DNA of 64,000 bases, taken from Neospora caninum Liverpool. Lineage: Eukaryota > Apicomplexa > Conoidasida > Eucoccidiorida > Sarcocystidae. The stretch is from the NCBI RefSeq assembly GCF_000208865.1, contig NC_018385.1, forward strand, positions 2,152,724 through 2,216,723, written 5' to 3'. Below the pieces are notes generated by a model, which worked only from the letters and a program-made list of their open reading frames with translations, had not been told where the DNA came from and ran no database searches. Made by a program: the position numbers and the translations under genes. Shown here piece by piece: positions 1-10,500 of this stretch (positions are counted from its first letter, which is position 1; each line of letters begins with the position of its first letter).

Positions 1-1802
1 CCGTCTTGAGCTCCCGTGCCAGGTTCTGCGGTCCGGCTGTCAGCGTGGAGCCTATAAGTATCCCCGAGGCGGGACTCTCCTGGCGTTGGAGCTTGCTCTG
101 ATCTGCCGTTGAAAAGCGTTGCCTGTTGTTCCTGTGTCCAGATTCTGGAATCGGCGCAGACGCTGCTCCACGTGCTTAAACGCGAGTCGGTACATCTGGG
201 CCGAAAAACATCGGGAGAGCGGGGGGATGTTCCAGGTGTTGGAATCGCCGGAGTGGGCATGGAGTATTCACCACCCAGCCCGCCGGAGTTGCCACATCGA
301 CGGGAGGGAAAAGGCAAACCCGCCGCAGGTGCGGGATGAACAGATCTGCTGCATCTCTGTTCCCACCCTCAATGCCGACTGTTGTGGGAATCGAGGGAGC
401 GTCCCTTAATTTACTGCACTAGTACTTTCGGTTCTGTCTTCTCATAGGTCGACAGTTTGAGTATCGTGTTCCTCGTCGAAAGAAGCTCGTGGGCTGACTT
501 TCCAAGTGCAGTATGCACGCTGAAGTGCCGCGTGGCGTTCTCTTGCAGATGTGTTTCCCACAGAGCGAACAGTTGACGTCTCGTCCAGTTCATGGGGAAA
601 AATTGGGAAAAGGGTGACGCGTTTAGTATCGTGGCAGCATCTCACGTACGACACCAAGAAGATTTTCCCACGTGGTCTGTGGGTCGATTTTATGGGCGAC
701 GATTCGGGTGTAGCTCTTCTATTTCGGAGTTTTCTAAAACGTTTGGCTTTCCTTCTAATATCAGTTCTTAGACGATCAGCCGGTTCCCGAGCTGACAGGC
801 GCGCGCACTCACATGCTCGAGGGTCACAAACCCCCGCTGTTTCACCATCCTTCTGTAACAGCAAGCAGCGTGTGTCAAGCGCTGCTGGAGTGATTATGTC
901 CCCGTCCTAAAAACACAGGCAGTGCCCGTCTCATGAACACGCCGTAAGGTTGGAAGTGAGTAGCATCTGAGGCGTCTGTACGCATACGGATTCGTTACAA
1001 CCAAGCAGCGACTGGCGGGCTCCGCCACGCGGTTCTCTGGTGACCGTCGGCTGCATCAAGGTGCGAGCTTGTTAGCATCCGCTGGCAAGTTACGACTCTG
1101 AGCCTCAATTACCGTCGATACGTTTTAGCTAAAGATGCCGTCTTTGTGTGCTGGCGTTACACGGGGGATTACCCCAACGTTTGCTCCCACTTCAGCTCGT
1201 GTAAGGCACGCACATCTCCCACGAACACAGCGTTTGTGTAGCCTTGCACACCAAAACCAAAAAGCCATGTATATCAACGAAGAGAACACGGGGCAGATGA
1301 TCTCAGCGACGAGCGTCTACTCCCTGAGAATACAATTACTCTTCTGCTTCAATTAGGCAGACAATCGGGAGCGAGGAAAGAGCAGCGATCTCCGAAGGAA
1401 CACAAAAACACAGCTGTCGAGTCGGCTTGCAAATCTTTTTCGTAAATCGCTCGATAGACCAAGCGGCACCTCGCGATATCCATCTTCAGTGTCGTGCGAC
1501 AGACAGACACTCTCTGATTCCGCTTTCTAGCGGGAATCGTGAGGCACAGTGACGAAACAGAGAATGACAGCGTACGTTCCCGGTTCCAAGAGAGCGCCTC
1601 AGTTGATATAGCCGAACTTCTTCACAAGGACTCTTAAGGCTGAAAATTCAACCCTCTTTCGCAACGGCGGTTGCCCTCGCAATAAAAAGTCAGCAACAGC
1701 GAAAATGTCCATACTGATTGCCGCAGCCAAGGGCCCTGTGCCCGCCCCCCATTCTTCTACCCGAAAGAATATTATACAAGTACATATTTGCCTCCCTCCG
1801 GT
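1..1802. other. Intergenic, no supported gene
   Basis: Only short open frames are present, none with recognisable motifs, conserved-looking composition or convincing splice signals. The right end is presumably the 3' untranslated region of the minus-strand secreted gene that stops at 1803. Part of an untranslated region of a gene lying to the left could also be here. Confidence 0.5.
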
Positions 1803-3071
1803 TCACTCGCCGGGCACGATGGACGGTGTCCCATAATAGTAGTTTTCAGGGTTGAAGGGTGGCTGTGACCTCGGCATAATCTCGCTGAGTGTGCCGAGAT
1901 GGGAATCGAGGGCCCCAAACTCGCGCAAGTAGTCAGCCAAATACCGTAGATGAAAACTGCGTTCCTTGTCTTGCAGTGTCGTGGAAGCTGCATGCCACGC
2001 TGCTTTGAATGCTTCCTTTAGCCGGGGAAGCATCCGGCGAGTATACCGCTTCAGTATCTCCGCATCTTCGGGACTGGTAGAAAGGACGTCAGTAAGGAAG
2101 GCGAGGTGGGCGCTTAATTCTGCCTCAAAGAGCTTCAGGGCGTCCTCCGCCAACAGAGCTGCATCGCTGGGAGCTCTCACCCCCCGCGCGCGGTTCTTAC
2201 GCTTCGCGCGCTTGCCGTCGGCCTCTGGTGATTCGCCCCCTTTCCCTCCTGCGTCCACATCGCCAGCCTCGTCCGTTTCTTCATCTTCTGCGTCTTCACT
2301 TGAAGCACGGTCCCCTTCGGGTATCTTTGACAGCTCCTCGAAACTTCTCTTAAAGCCTTTGAGGCGTTTGAAGGCAACGTCGACGTCCTCAAACCCGTCC
2401 AGGCCTGCATATTTGAACATTACGTGAATCAGACCAGCGTCCTTCTGCAGCAAGTGCGGCAAAACCGTGGTCCTTTCCCGCGGGTGAACCGTATCTACCC
2501 GAGCAAGGTACTTTGTCAGGCCCTCGCCCAAGGCCGCCAAGTCCGCCTCCATGACGCCGTCCGGCATCACGGGTCCCCCTCTTACAGCGTATTTCAGCGA
2601 CTTGAACGTGTCGGTCTGTCGAGCTTCAGAGATGCTGCGGTGGACCGAGCGTCGGACGGCCGAAGTCGTTTCTTTGGCCAGCTGCCCCAGCTGTGACAAA
2701 ATCCCATTCAGAGCCTGGACCCCCAGAGCTGCGGCAGCTTCTTCGCTGATGGCCTTGTGCGCTGCAGAGACTCCTACGAAATGAGGAGCGGCGAAAGATC
2801 GCGGTTCTTCCGGCCTGAGTCCTGAAGAGCCTGCGCAGCTTGTCCGTTCCGGAGCCTCGCTGCCCCACTCTGTCCAGCGAGCAACGGGAAAAAGTTGGGC
2901 GATCCCCAAAAGGGCCAACAGAAGAAGTCCTCTCCGGATCCCAAAAGGCGGCTGTCGGAAATGCAGGGACACCGGACTGGGGCGAGAGAACGAGGCCAAG
3001 CCCGCACGGACGGCCCCCCCGGGTGTGCCCTCAACCATGTTTCTTGCAGAAAGCAGAGTTTCCCTCGACAT
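1803..3071 (-). CDS. Predicted secreted/signal-anchored coccidian protein, paralogue A
   Basis: This is a single-exon frame of 422 residues. The first ATG (3071) was chosen; a second in-frame ATG is at residue 12. Residues 49-64 form a strongly hydrophobic stretch after a basic N terminus, resembling the recessed signal sequences of many dense-granule-type proteins. Residues about 240-300 are an acidic then basic low-complexity segment. The rest is predominantly helical. The C-terminal part (RRMLPRLKEAF, then LADYLREFG, then a YYY motif near the end) aligns with the plus-strand neighbour at 4898 (RQMIPRMKRLF, LVDYLNDFA, DDYY), so the two are paralogues that diverged after duplication and inversion. 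No known enzymatic domain is visible. The export or dense-granule role is inferred from the signal sequence and lineage restriction, not seen. Confidence 0.72.
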   Translation of the reverse strand: MSRETLLSARNMVEGTPGGAVRAGLASFSRPSPVSLHFRQPPFGIRRGLLLLALLGIAQLFPVARWTEWGSEAPERTSCAGSSGLRPEEPRSFAAPHFVGVSAAHKAISEEAAAALGVQALNGILSQLGQLAKETTSAVRRSVHRSISEARQTDTFKSLKYAVRGGPVMPDGVMEADLAALGEGLTKYLARVDTVHPRERTTVLPHLLQKDAGLIHVMFKYAGLDGFEDVDVAFKRLKGFKRSFEELSKIPEGDRASSEDAEDEETDEAGDVDAGGKGGESPEADGKRAKRKNRARGVRAPSDAALLAEDALKLFEAELSAHLAFLTDVLSTSPEDAEILKRYTRRMLPRLKEAFKAAWHAASTTLQDKERSFHLRYLADYLREFGALDSHLGTLSEIMPRSQPPFNPENYYYGTPSIVPGE

Positions 3072-3232
3072 TCTGCTTCGCAGACGGGGTCAGTCAAAAC
3101 GAGATCTCCACGACGGCCTCTGGCGCACCACTCTCTCCGCGAGCAAAACACCAAACGAGCTCAATTTTTTTGCGGAGACGGCAGCGGGTAAAATGTCCCG
3201 CTCCCGAATCCCGCGCGTGCCTGGAATGTGCG

Positions 3233-3239
3233 AGAGACG
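3233..3239 (+). promoter_or_regulatory. (A/T)GAGACG element, copy 1
   Basis: The bases read AGAGACG, matching the heptanucleotide described in promoters of Toxoplasma dense-granule and surface-antigen genes. It lies about 160 bases upstream of the minus-strand start codon. It is a short motif, so the support is its clustering and position. Confidence 0.35.
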
Positions 3240-3684
3240 GAAATCCACTTGATTTTTGCAGTGTGCCATCAAACACGGCACAATTCCGCGCGGCTGCTAT
3301 GGTGCAGCCAGAGTCGCCCCGTTCCGCCGACTCGGTATCTTCATCGCCCCATAATGCTTCGCCAAAACTTGCAACTTCTGCGTCTTGAAATGACACGAGA
3401 CTGGGCACCCAACTGGCCTGGTAGAGCCTTGCAACGCTTGACACAGACGGGTTTTCTTCCCCGCTCGCTCTCTGCTCGCCGCGCGCGCCGCACACAGAGG
3501 GGGTGGGCCCCGCGCCGCCGGAGCAGCGAGACTTGACCCGCGCCTCTCTCCTCCCCAGAGAGACTCCGATCTGAATGTTCAAGCAGACATGCACACCCAA
3601 GAAAGGGGCCAGAGGGCACCCTGTCTTTCCGTCAAGAAGAGAATGCAGGCAAGAGAAAGCCGCGCAGAGTAAGCATCGACAAGG

Positions 3685-3691
3685 AGAGACG
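3685..3691 (+). promoter_or_regulatory. (A/T)GAGACG element, copy 2
   Basis: The bases read AGAGACG. This copy is 20 bases from copy 3, in the same orientation, inside the divergent promoter region of the paralogue pair. Confidence 0.35.
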
Positions 3692-3704
3692 GCGACGTCG
3701 AAGC

Positions 3705-3711
3705 TGAGACG
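3705..3711 (+). promoter_or_regulatory. (A/T)GAGACG element, copy 3
   Basis: The bases read TGAGACG, two helical turns from copy 2. The pair plus the copy at 3233 form the densest cluster of this motif that I noticed in an intergenic region of the window. Confidence 0.35.
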
Positions 3712-4897
3712 GTCCACGGGTTTCGGTAGGCTCTATGCATGCGGCGAATACCAGCGTCAAGACCACGAGCAAGGGTCCTGAATCAAAACCCTGGAGACGG
3801 AGCACGACTCTGCCAGAAAACGGTGCCTGGAGGCGATCTTGCAGATGAACTTCTCCGGTGTTTTGCGGTTTCCGACAAAAAATAGCTCGTCGGCAAAGGC
3901 CGGTTTCTCCCGACGCAGCGCACTCTGTTGCTGGTTTCGGGCCCCGTATGAGGCCGTCATTTGGGGGCCGCGCTCATCTGCAAAGTGAACCGAGAGAGCT
4001 CCACACAGAAACAGCAGATGAGCAAACTCGACTGTTGGAACGTGAGGTACCGTCTGCACTGCTTCCACGTGCCAGGTAGGCATCTTCCTTTTTGTGGGGG
4101 AGGTATTTGGTTTGCTTTGTAACCCCTGCTTCGGGCCCTCCAAACGGTGACAAGCCGCCTTTGGAAGTGCTTCTTTTTGGCGAAGCCATAATTTTTATCT
4201 CTGCCATGGTTTTCGGCCGGCGAGTCCGTGAACAAAGTTTTCGGACAAAGAACCGGCCGTGGAGGCGCTTTATAATCTCGAGTAACACTGGGAAGTTCCA
4301 GCGGACGCCGTGCAGTGTCGGCCTCGTTCCACGGTACCGAGGCGGCCTGTCGACGGTGTTGAAGCATTTCTCTTTCTTCTTTCGATGTGAAAGGCTCGTT
4401 TCGTGTGGAAAGCAAGCGTTCGAGCGCCCCGCTGTCGGCCTTGTTTGCAGTTGGTTCCGTGGAAAAACCGGTTGACGCGGTATCCTTCGAACTTTGGCAA
4501 TCGGAATCTGCACGGGGATATCTTGCAGAGGGCATAGCACCTTCAGTTCTAAAAACCTCTTCGTGCCTTTTCGGGTCTACGTGCCGTTCTCTTCATCTGC
4601 GGCAGCGCAAAAGCGAGGCTCGTGGAGGCTGAGTCGGTAGGAGCGATTCACACGCCTGCAGGCTTTTTGCAGGCACCAAAACCTTCCAAACTCTCGGCCG
4701 TGCCGGTTTCCGATTTCTCCAGCTGAGCATCCACTCGACCTCTGCGTGAAACCGTTTCCCAAGCGAGTCCGTTTCTGCTTGATGGTGTCGGCGGTCTAGC
4801 CGTTCCAGTGCCAAAGTCGACGGTGGCGTGATGAGTGACGCACACTCTGCCGGGAAACGGAGCTCTACCACCGCGTCCCTTCTTTGAAGTGCAAAAC

Positions 4898-6016
4898 ATG
4901 GCCGCGTCTCGGCACACGCTGAGGCGCCTCGGCGTCCTTGCGGTTGCGGCGCTTGTTGCCTTGGCGTGTGGGCAGGCATCTGAGGCCGGGAAGCTGAGCA
5001 ACTTCAGTCGCCTGGGCTCCGCTTTCCGAGCTTCCTCTCCGCATTCAAAGAGGAAGCCAGATGCGCCGAACGGGGAGAACGAGGCGCCCGCGAGTGAGTC
5101 GCCGGGCGCCTCCCACGCGGTCGACAGGTTCCTAGATGCGCTCTCGAGCTTTGCGACCCAAGTGGGGAAGGACGTGAAGAACGGCGTCTTGCAGCAGGTA
5201 TCGCAGGTGCTCACGTCGGAAGCGTACAAGAAGGCGAAGCACTTTGTAGTCCGGACGCCCATCAACATGAGCAGCGTGAGGCATGACTTGCGGATCTTTG
5301 GGTACGGCATGGTTTACTTTTTGCGCGCCTACAGTCAAGTGCCGCCGGAGAAGCGGCCCCCTCTGTACAAACGTCTGTTCGACACCAATTCGAGCCTGCG
5401 GCGTGTGCGGCGCAAATATTTGCATCTCGAAGCCTACCTGGCTCCAGACGAAACGTTTGAGGCCTTGGACACTCTCCGAAACATCATTTTGGAAGTCCAG
5501 GCGGTGCTGGAGCGGGAGACGCAACACGAGCCCGACCGGCCGCGGAAGACCCTTCAGGAGATCCGTGGGCAAAGCGGCGAAGTCCGGCGCGTCTTCGAAG
5601 CAGTCTATACCCAGTTGGCGAGGGTTTTGTCGATCCTCAGCTTCGTTCTGACGCAAGAAGAAACGGTCCTGCCCGAGCTCGGCGCGTTCACTCGCCAGAT
5701 GATTCCGCGTATGAAGAGACTGTTCACCGCAGCGTGGCGCCTGAGCGCGTTCATGCCCCCGCGGAATCAGCTGGAAATCCGACGCACGCTAGTGGACTAT
5801 TTGAACGACTTCGCGGTGATCAATTTGGGCTTGGGGGACTTTGCGATAGAAATCCTAGCGTCGACAAAAATCGACAGGTCGTATGACCCCAAGGACGACT
5901 ACTACGCAGTGCCTGAGTTCCAGACAAGCATCCTCGATCTCGAGGATCAAGACGCGTTCAATCCACCTGGACGCGTCCTTTTCAGCGACGGAGCAGACGA
6001 CAAGGCGAAACCCTAA
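4898..6016 (+). CDS. Predicted secreted coccidian protein, paralogue B
   Basis: This is a single-exon frame of 372 residues. The ATG at 4898 is preferred because its context (AAAACATGGCC) is good; the open frame extends upstream only through a non-ATG start. Residues 11-24 are a classical hydrophobic signal-peptide core with small residues just after it, so the mature chain probably begins around residue 25-30. Residues 30-70 are Ser/Pro/acidic linker. The remaining chain is helical and aligns along most of its length with the minus-strand neighbour at 1803-3071, most clearly in the last 120 residues (RQMIPRMKRLF and LVDYLNDFA). A DDYY motif sits near the C terminus. No enzymatic family is recognised. 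Secretion is well supported; the destination (dense granule, parasitophorous vacuole or surface) is inference. Confidence 0.78.
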   Translation: MAASRHTLRRLGVLAVAALVALACGQASEAGKLSNFSRLGSAFRASSPHSKRKPDAPNGENEAPASESPGASHAVDRFLDALSSFATQVGKDVKNGVLQQVSQVLTSEAYKKAKHFVVRTPINMSSVRHDLRIFGYGMVYFLRAYSQVPPEKRPPLYKRLFDTNSSLRRVRRKYLHLEAYLAPDETFEALDTLRNIILEVQAVLERETQHEPDRPRKTLQEIRGQSGEVRRVFEAVYTQLARVLSILSFVLTQEETVLPELGAFTRQMIPRMKRLFTAAWRLSAFMPPRNQLEIRRTLVDYLNDFAVINLGLGDFAIEILASTKIDRSYDPKDDYYAVPEFQTSILDLEDQDAFNPPGRVLFSDGADDKAKP

Positions 6017-7539
6017 ACAGAGTCTGCTCGTCCTGCGGTTCGGCGGCGCTCGACCGGAGGCTCCCAGCGAACAGTCTCCACCTCCGTTTCGAAAGACAAG
6101 ACATGCTCATCTAGCGGCGAGCCGATGGAGACACACGTGAGACGAGGCAGCGGGGTGAGGGGGGCGCGTGTGCCTTTTACCCAGGCCTGGTGTCGACGGT
6201 TTCGAGAGCCGAGAAAAGTTTTAAGATGATTTGTGCCATAAATCTGCAGGCAGGGCGCGGCTCTAAAAAAGCCAAGGCGGGCTGCGTGTTGAGGCGCTCC
6301 CGCCCTAGAGTGTTTGCCTTCACTATTTTTCACCTGGGAGCAGGTTCGAAAGCCCCAAAGTTACGAGTCTCTCTGCGGTGAAATCGCGAGAAGCGCTGAT
6401 GGGGTGAGCCTGAAATTAAAAGTGTCCATCCCGACACTTTTGTGGATCAGTCTGTGGATGGCTCGTACTTGTGAAAAGAACGTTCGTGCTGTGGTGACTT
6501 GGTGCGAACCCTACTTCTGAGAGCGAAGAGTTTTCTCACGACTACACCCTGAGGGACGCAGGAGTTAACGCGCCGATAACGCAGGCCAGGTGACGCCAAG
6601 GACACAAGTTCGTGACCAACTTTGCTCGCAGTCCTGCGCCAGTGTGAGATTTGTGTCGGTATCTACGATACGAATCCACGACCACGTTCGGACCGAACAC
6701 AACTCGGCAAGAACATCGGTTCACCTGCGTGTTTCCTCTCCGTTTGTCGAACCGAAAAACAGAGAAACAAGCCACAACCTCGTGACCGGGAAGCACAGCG
6801 TATGTGTAGCAAGGCATAGGTTCAGCTCTTCCTCGGTCAAGCGCGCTCACGCTCACGAGACTCCCCTCAAGAGCAGCAGTGCATGGGGAAGAGAAAGTGG
6901 AACCCCAGTCGGCGTCACGGGGAAACAAGTCAAAGTTTAGCCGGGACGCTCAACGCCGCATATCAGTAGTCCCCACCTACAGATCGATGTTCTTGCTGAA
7001 CAGAGATGGACCCAGAGAACTCCCTCAAGCGTTAGTGCCAGCAAACGCGCAACTTTCGTACACGCCTCAACGAGAGGGGCGTGTCTCTCTGTTAGGTGTT
7101 CTCACCTTTGCAAATTTTCCTGTGCCATCCTCACGCGCGGCTTCTTTTGTGCGTTCTGCCGGGTGGAAGTGTGTAGCCCCTTGAACCAATTAAATGCACG
7201 TAGAAGAGATGTAAAACGAGTATAATACAACATATAAAAGGCAATATAAAATGTAATACACAGAACCGTTTTAACGTTGCATCAGATACGTAGTATCCTC
7301 CAAGACCCTGAAATTAGATTCGGCCTTTCGCCGAGAGACACGATCCCAGGGGTTGTGGTCACTCCGCAAAAAACAATTACGAAGGGTCAGAGAGTTCTTT
7401 GTTTCAAAGTGTTTCCACAAAGTAAAAAATCGACGCGCGAACTGACACTGCTCAGTTGTCGCCACAGGCCTTCTCAATCCATCGACTCAGGTGAGACGCA
7501 TCGGACCCGACAACACGAATGCGCAGCGTGTGCCCGACT
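6017..7539. other. Intergenic between paralogue B and the TerD-like gene (convergent)
   Basis: Two genes converge here, so the region should hold two 3' untranslated regions. About 7185-7290 is distinctly AT-rich compared with its flanks and could contain polyadenylation signals. No gene is supported. Confidence 0.45.
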
Positions 7540-10500
7540 TCACAGACACTTCCGAGGAGAATCGAGCAAACCTATGCCTTTCACTCTCAATCGATCCAGA
7601 GCAGTTTCAAAGGTGTGAAGTGCTTCGAAAGTTTTCGGTGTTCCAGCGAATGCATAGAGTTTCCGCTCGATGGGGTCCAGACCCTTTAGCCCATCAGGAG
7701 CCGTGCAGCTCGCAAGACAGCGCAGAAGATCACCCAGCTCTTCGCCGTAGCGGTCAATCTTTTCGACGTTCTTCAAAACCGTTTGCGTCCTCGACATCAT
7801 GTCGACGAAATCTCGGCCTTCCGCGCAGAGTGGCTCTCCGGTCACTTCCTGTCCTGTCGAGCACGCACAGGGGGTTCTGGTCGACCGCGCCGCGGCTCCA
7901 CCCTTGCCCGTGCAGCAGCCGCAGCGACAGTCGCAGCAACGCCGTCGGCGAGAGGCGCCTTTCCGATGCGACTTCGCCGTGGCTTCGTCTCGCGTTTCGC
8001 CGTCCTCTTCCTCGGCGCGCTGGTTCCAGGGCGCTCCGTCGTCGACAACGACGAGCTCGTCCACCACCAACTGCAACACATCACCGACAAAAATCAATTC
8101 GCAAGCGGCTCTCGTGCGGGGCTGTCCAGTCGCGCACGCCATCACGGAGCGATAAAGTCTCTGCCTTGTGTATACCGCGAGGCGAGAGAGCGACCTAGAC
8201 AGCGCACACCCTCCCACTGTTCCTCGGCTTTCCAGAACTGGCAGGGATGCGTCCCAAGGGCGGTCGGAACGCGCTAGCGTGTGTGCTGCCGAGAGGGCTC
8301 GAAGCAGGCAACTCGATCCTAACGTGGTCCCTTCCAGTTCACGCCGCTCCCACGCACGGGTCACTGACTCACTTGCGGGACCGCCGGCTGGTTGCCGGCG
8401 CTGCCGAGCACCCCGTTGCCTAGGCGCCGTTCCACTCCCGCGAGTTGCATTTTCAGCTGGAGCAGTGTTCACACATCGCACTCAGACAGCGGGGGAAACT
8501 GAGGTGTCTGTGCAGCGTGCGCGCGGAGGCTGATCCAGCGACATGCCGAGTCGGAAAGGCTCTCAGTGCCTTTTCCCGCACGGAAAACTGCGAGAGAAAA
8601 GTGTCATCCGCAGACCCCGCGGGGCTGAGCGACAATGGAGTGGAAGAAGGGTGAAGAAAAGTGGGAGCGGTGCACTGTGGCACGAGGTGGACGAGCCTGT
8701 TGCCGAAGGAAAGGACAGAAAGCGCGAAGAGGGCAGCAAAGGGAGAAAGGCGCCTCGGCGGACCAGCGAACTGGGTACCAGAGGAAGGCCCAGACGCCCC
8801 CTTACCTCGGAAAGGGTTTGCGAAATGTGTTGCTGGTTCCGCTCGCCAAGAGTCAAGCGCTGGTCGATTTCCCGGAGCTGATGCCGCACGGAATCCTGAG
8901 ACTCCCGCGCGGTGGGAACAGCCAGGTCCATCGCTTGCAGCAGATTCTGTAGAGAAGCGGGTTCGTCTCGCTCCGATTCGCCCACGGGGACGGGGACGCC
9001 TGCGCCTCCTCGCTGCGTCGCAGTCGCAAATCATTTGGGAAAAATCTCAGCAAAGGCGAAATGCTCACGGCCTCACCGCGCTATTGGTCTGGTGGCCAGA
9101 CTCGGTGTATGACGGCTTCGACACAAGAGGACCGTGGCACGAAGCAGCCGGAGCACTGGACGGAAAAGGCGACGCACAGGCTTTTCTGGACGTGAGTATC
9201 TTGCGCGTCGCGAGAGAGCTCAAACCTATGGTTGGACATCAACCCACGTCGAGCTCGTCTCTCGTCTCCCCTGGGCTCCCCTCACACAACTCCCGCTCGA
9301 TGCACCCCGCCTACCTGGATTTTTTCCAGCTGCGCCACTGTGACAGCGAACCACTTTTGCATCTTAACATTCATTTCCTTCGTCCCTGTGGCCACCTGTT
9401 GCACAGCGCGGGTCACGTCTGCGAGGCCGCGCTCCAGTCGCCCCAGTCGCTCTTCCACTTCTCGCTTCCAGCCTGGACTTTCGCTATCCTCTTTTTCTCG
9501 CGAGTCGCGAAGGCGAGCGCCACTCGCTTTAGGCGCGGCCCTTTCTCCACGGGCCCTCGCCGGCGGAGCTCGGGCTCCTCTGGCGGAGTGTCTCGGCGTC
9601 TCAAACGTCTTCTGCTCCTCTCCCTCTGTCGAGGCTACCCTGAAGAGAAAGGCAGAGGCAAGAGCACGCGCAACGTGTCCCCAAGGGAAACACATCGCAC
9701 ACCCGAGAACTCAGCTAGGGCAAGCGAAACGCCGGGAAGCATCGCGTGGCCGATGAAATCACTGACGGCGTCAGTCGAAAGGAGCGTGTTTCATGTCTGG
9801 CGAAAACACACTGCACACGTTCCTAGACCACGTTTCTCCCGTCTCACATGCACTGCGCCGTCGCGAAAGCCGTTCCCCAGTCGTGTGGACACACGTTGCC
9901 AAAGGAAAGGTTCCTCCGGCGCTTACTCCATCTCTGACGGTTCCATGAACTCCTCGAGGATATCCAGCATGCCCTGGCGCTGTGCCTCTAGAACGCTCCG
10001 ACGCTCGGCGAGACCGGCGTCTTCTCCCCGGCGAAGCCAGCCTCCAGTCCCCGTTTGTTCGCCGTCGGGCCGAGGCGAGCGCGCGGAGTAACCGGGTTCA
10101 CCCCACGACGGATGCTGACCGGCTGCATTCGCACTATCTCCGCCCCTGCCGCCTTTCCCGTTGTTGTCCGACCACGACGTCTCCTCTGGCCCTTTGTCTC
10201 TTGAAGCAACTTCCGAGTCGCTGGCTCCACTCAAGCGGTCGAACTCGCCCATCTGCACTCACAGAAGAGAGGGACGGCGACACGAACGGGTAAGGCCCTC
10301 CCTGCGGCAAGACTGCGCATACGTGCCCGGAGACATCTGTTCCTAGGAACACCCCCGCTCGCACACAGCCGCTTTAGGTCATCTGCCATCTTGACAGGCA
10401 GGTGCCTCCGCATCGCCACAAGTCCCTTCCCACACGAAAACGAAAGCCCACAGTACAGGAAACTCCAGAGTTGGCGGTTCGCGGGAAACCACGACTTCCC

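Larger units (their letters stand above)
3072..4897. promoter_or_regulatory. Shared head-to-head promoter region of the secreted paralogue pair
   Basis: These 1.8 kb separate the start codons of two divergently transcribed paralogues and hold no convincing gene; open frames on both strands are short and arginine-rich. Three copies of the (A/T)GAGACG heptamer occur in the half nearer the minus-strand gene. It is therefore likely to contain both 5' untranslated regions and a bidirectional promoter. Confidence 0.5.

Noticed and set aside
8661..10091. 476-residue plus-strand frame
   Set aside because: It is antisense to exons 5-7 of the TerD-like gene, whose exons have matched splice phases and coiled-coil composition; the plus frame has no motif.
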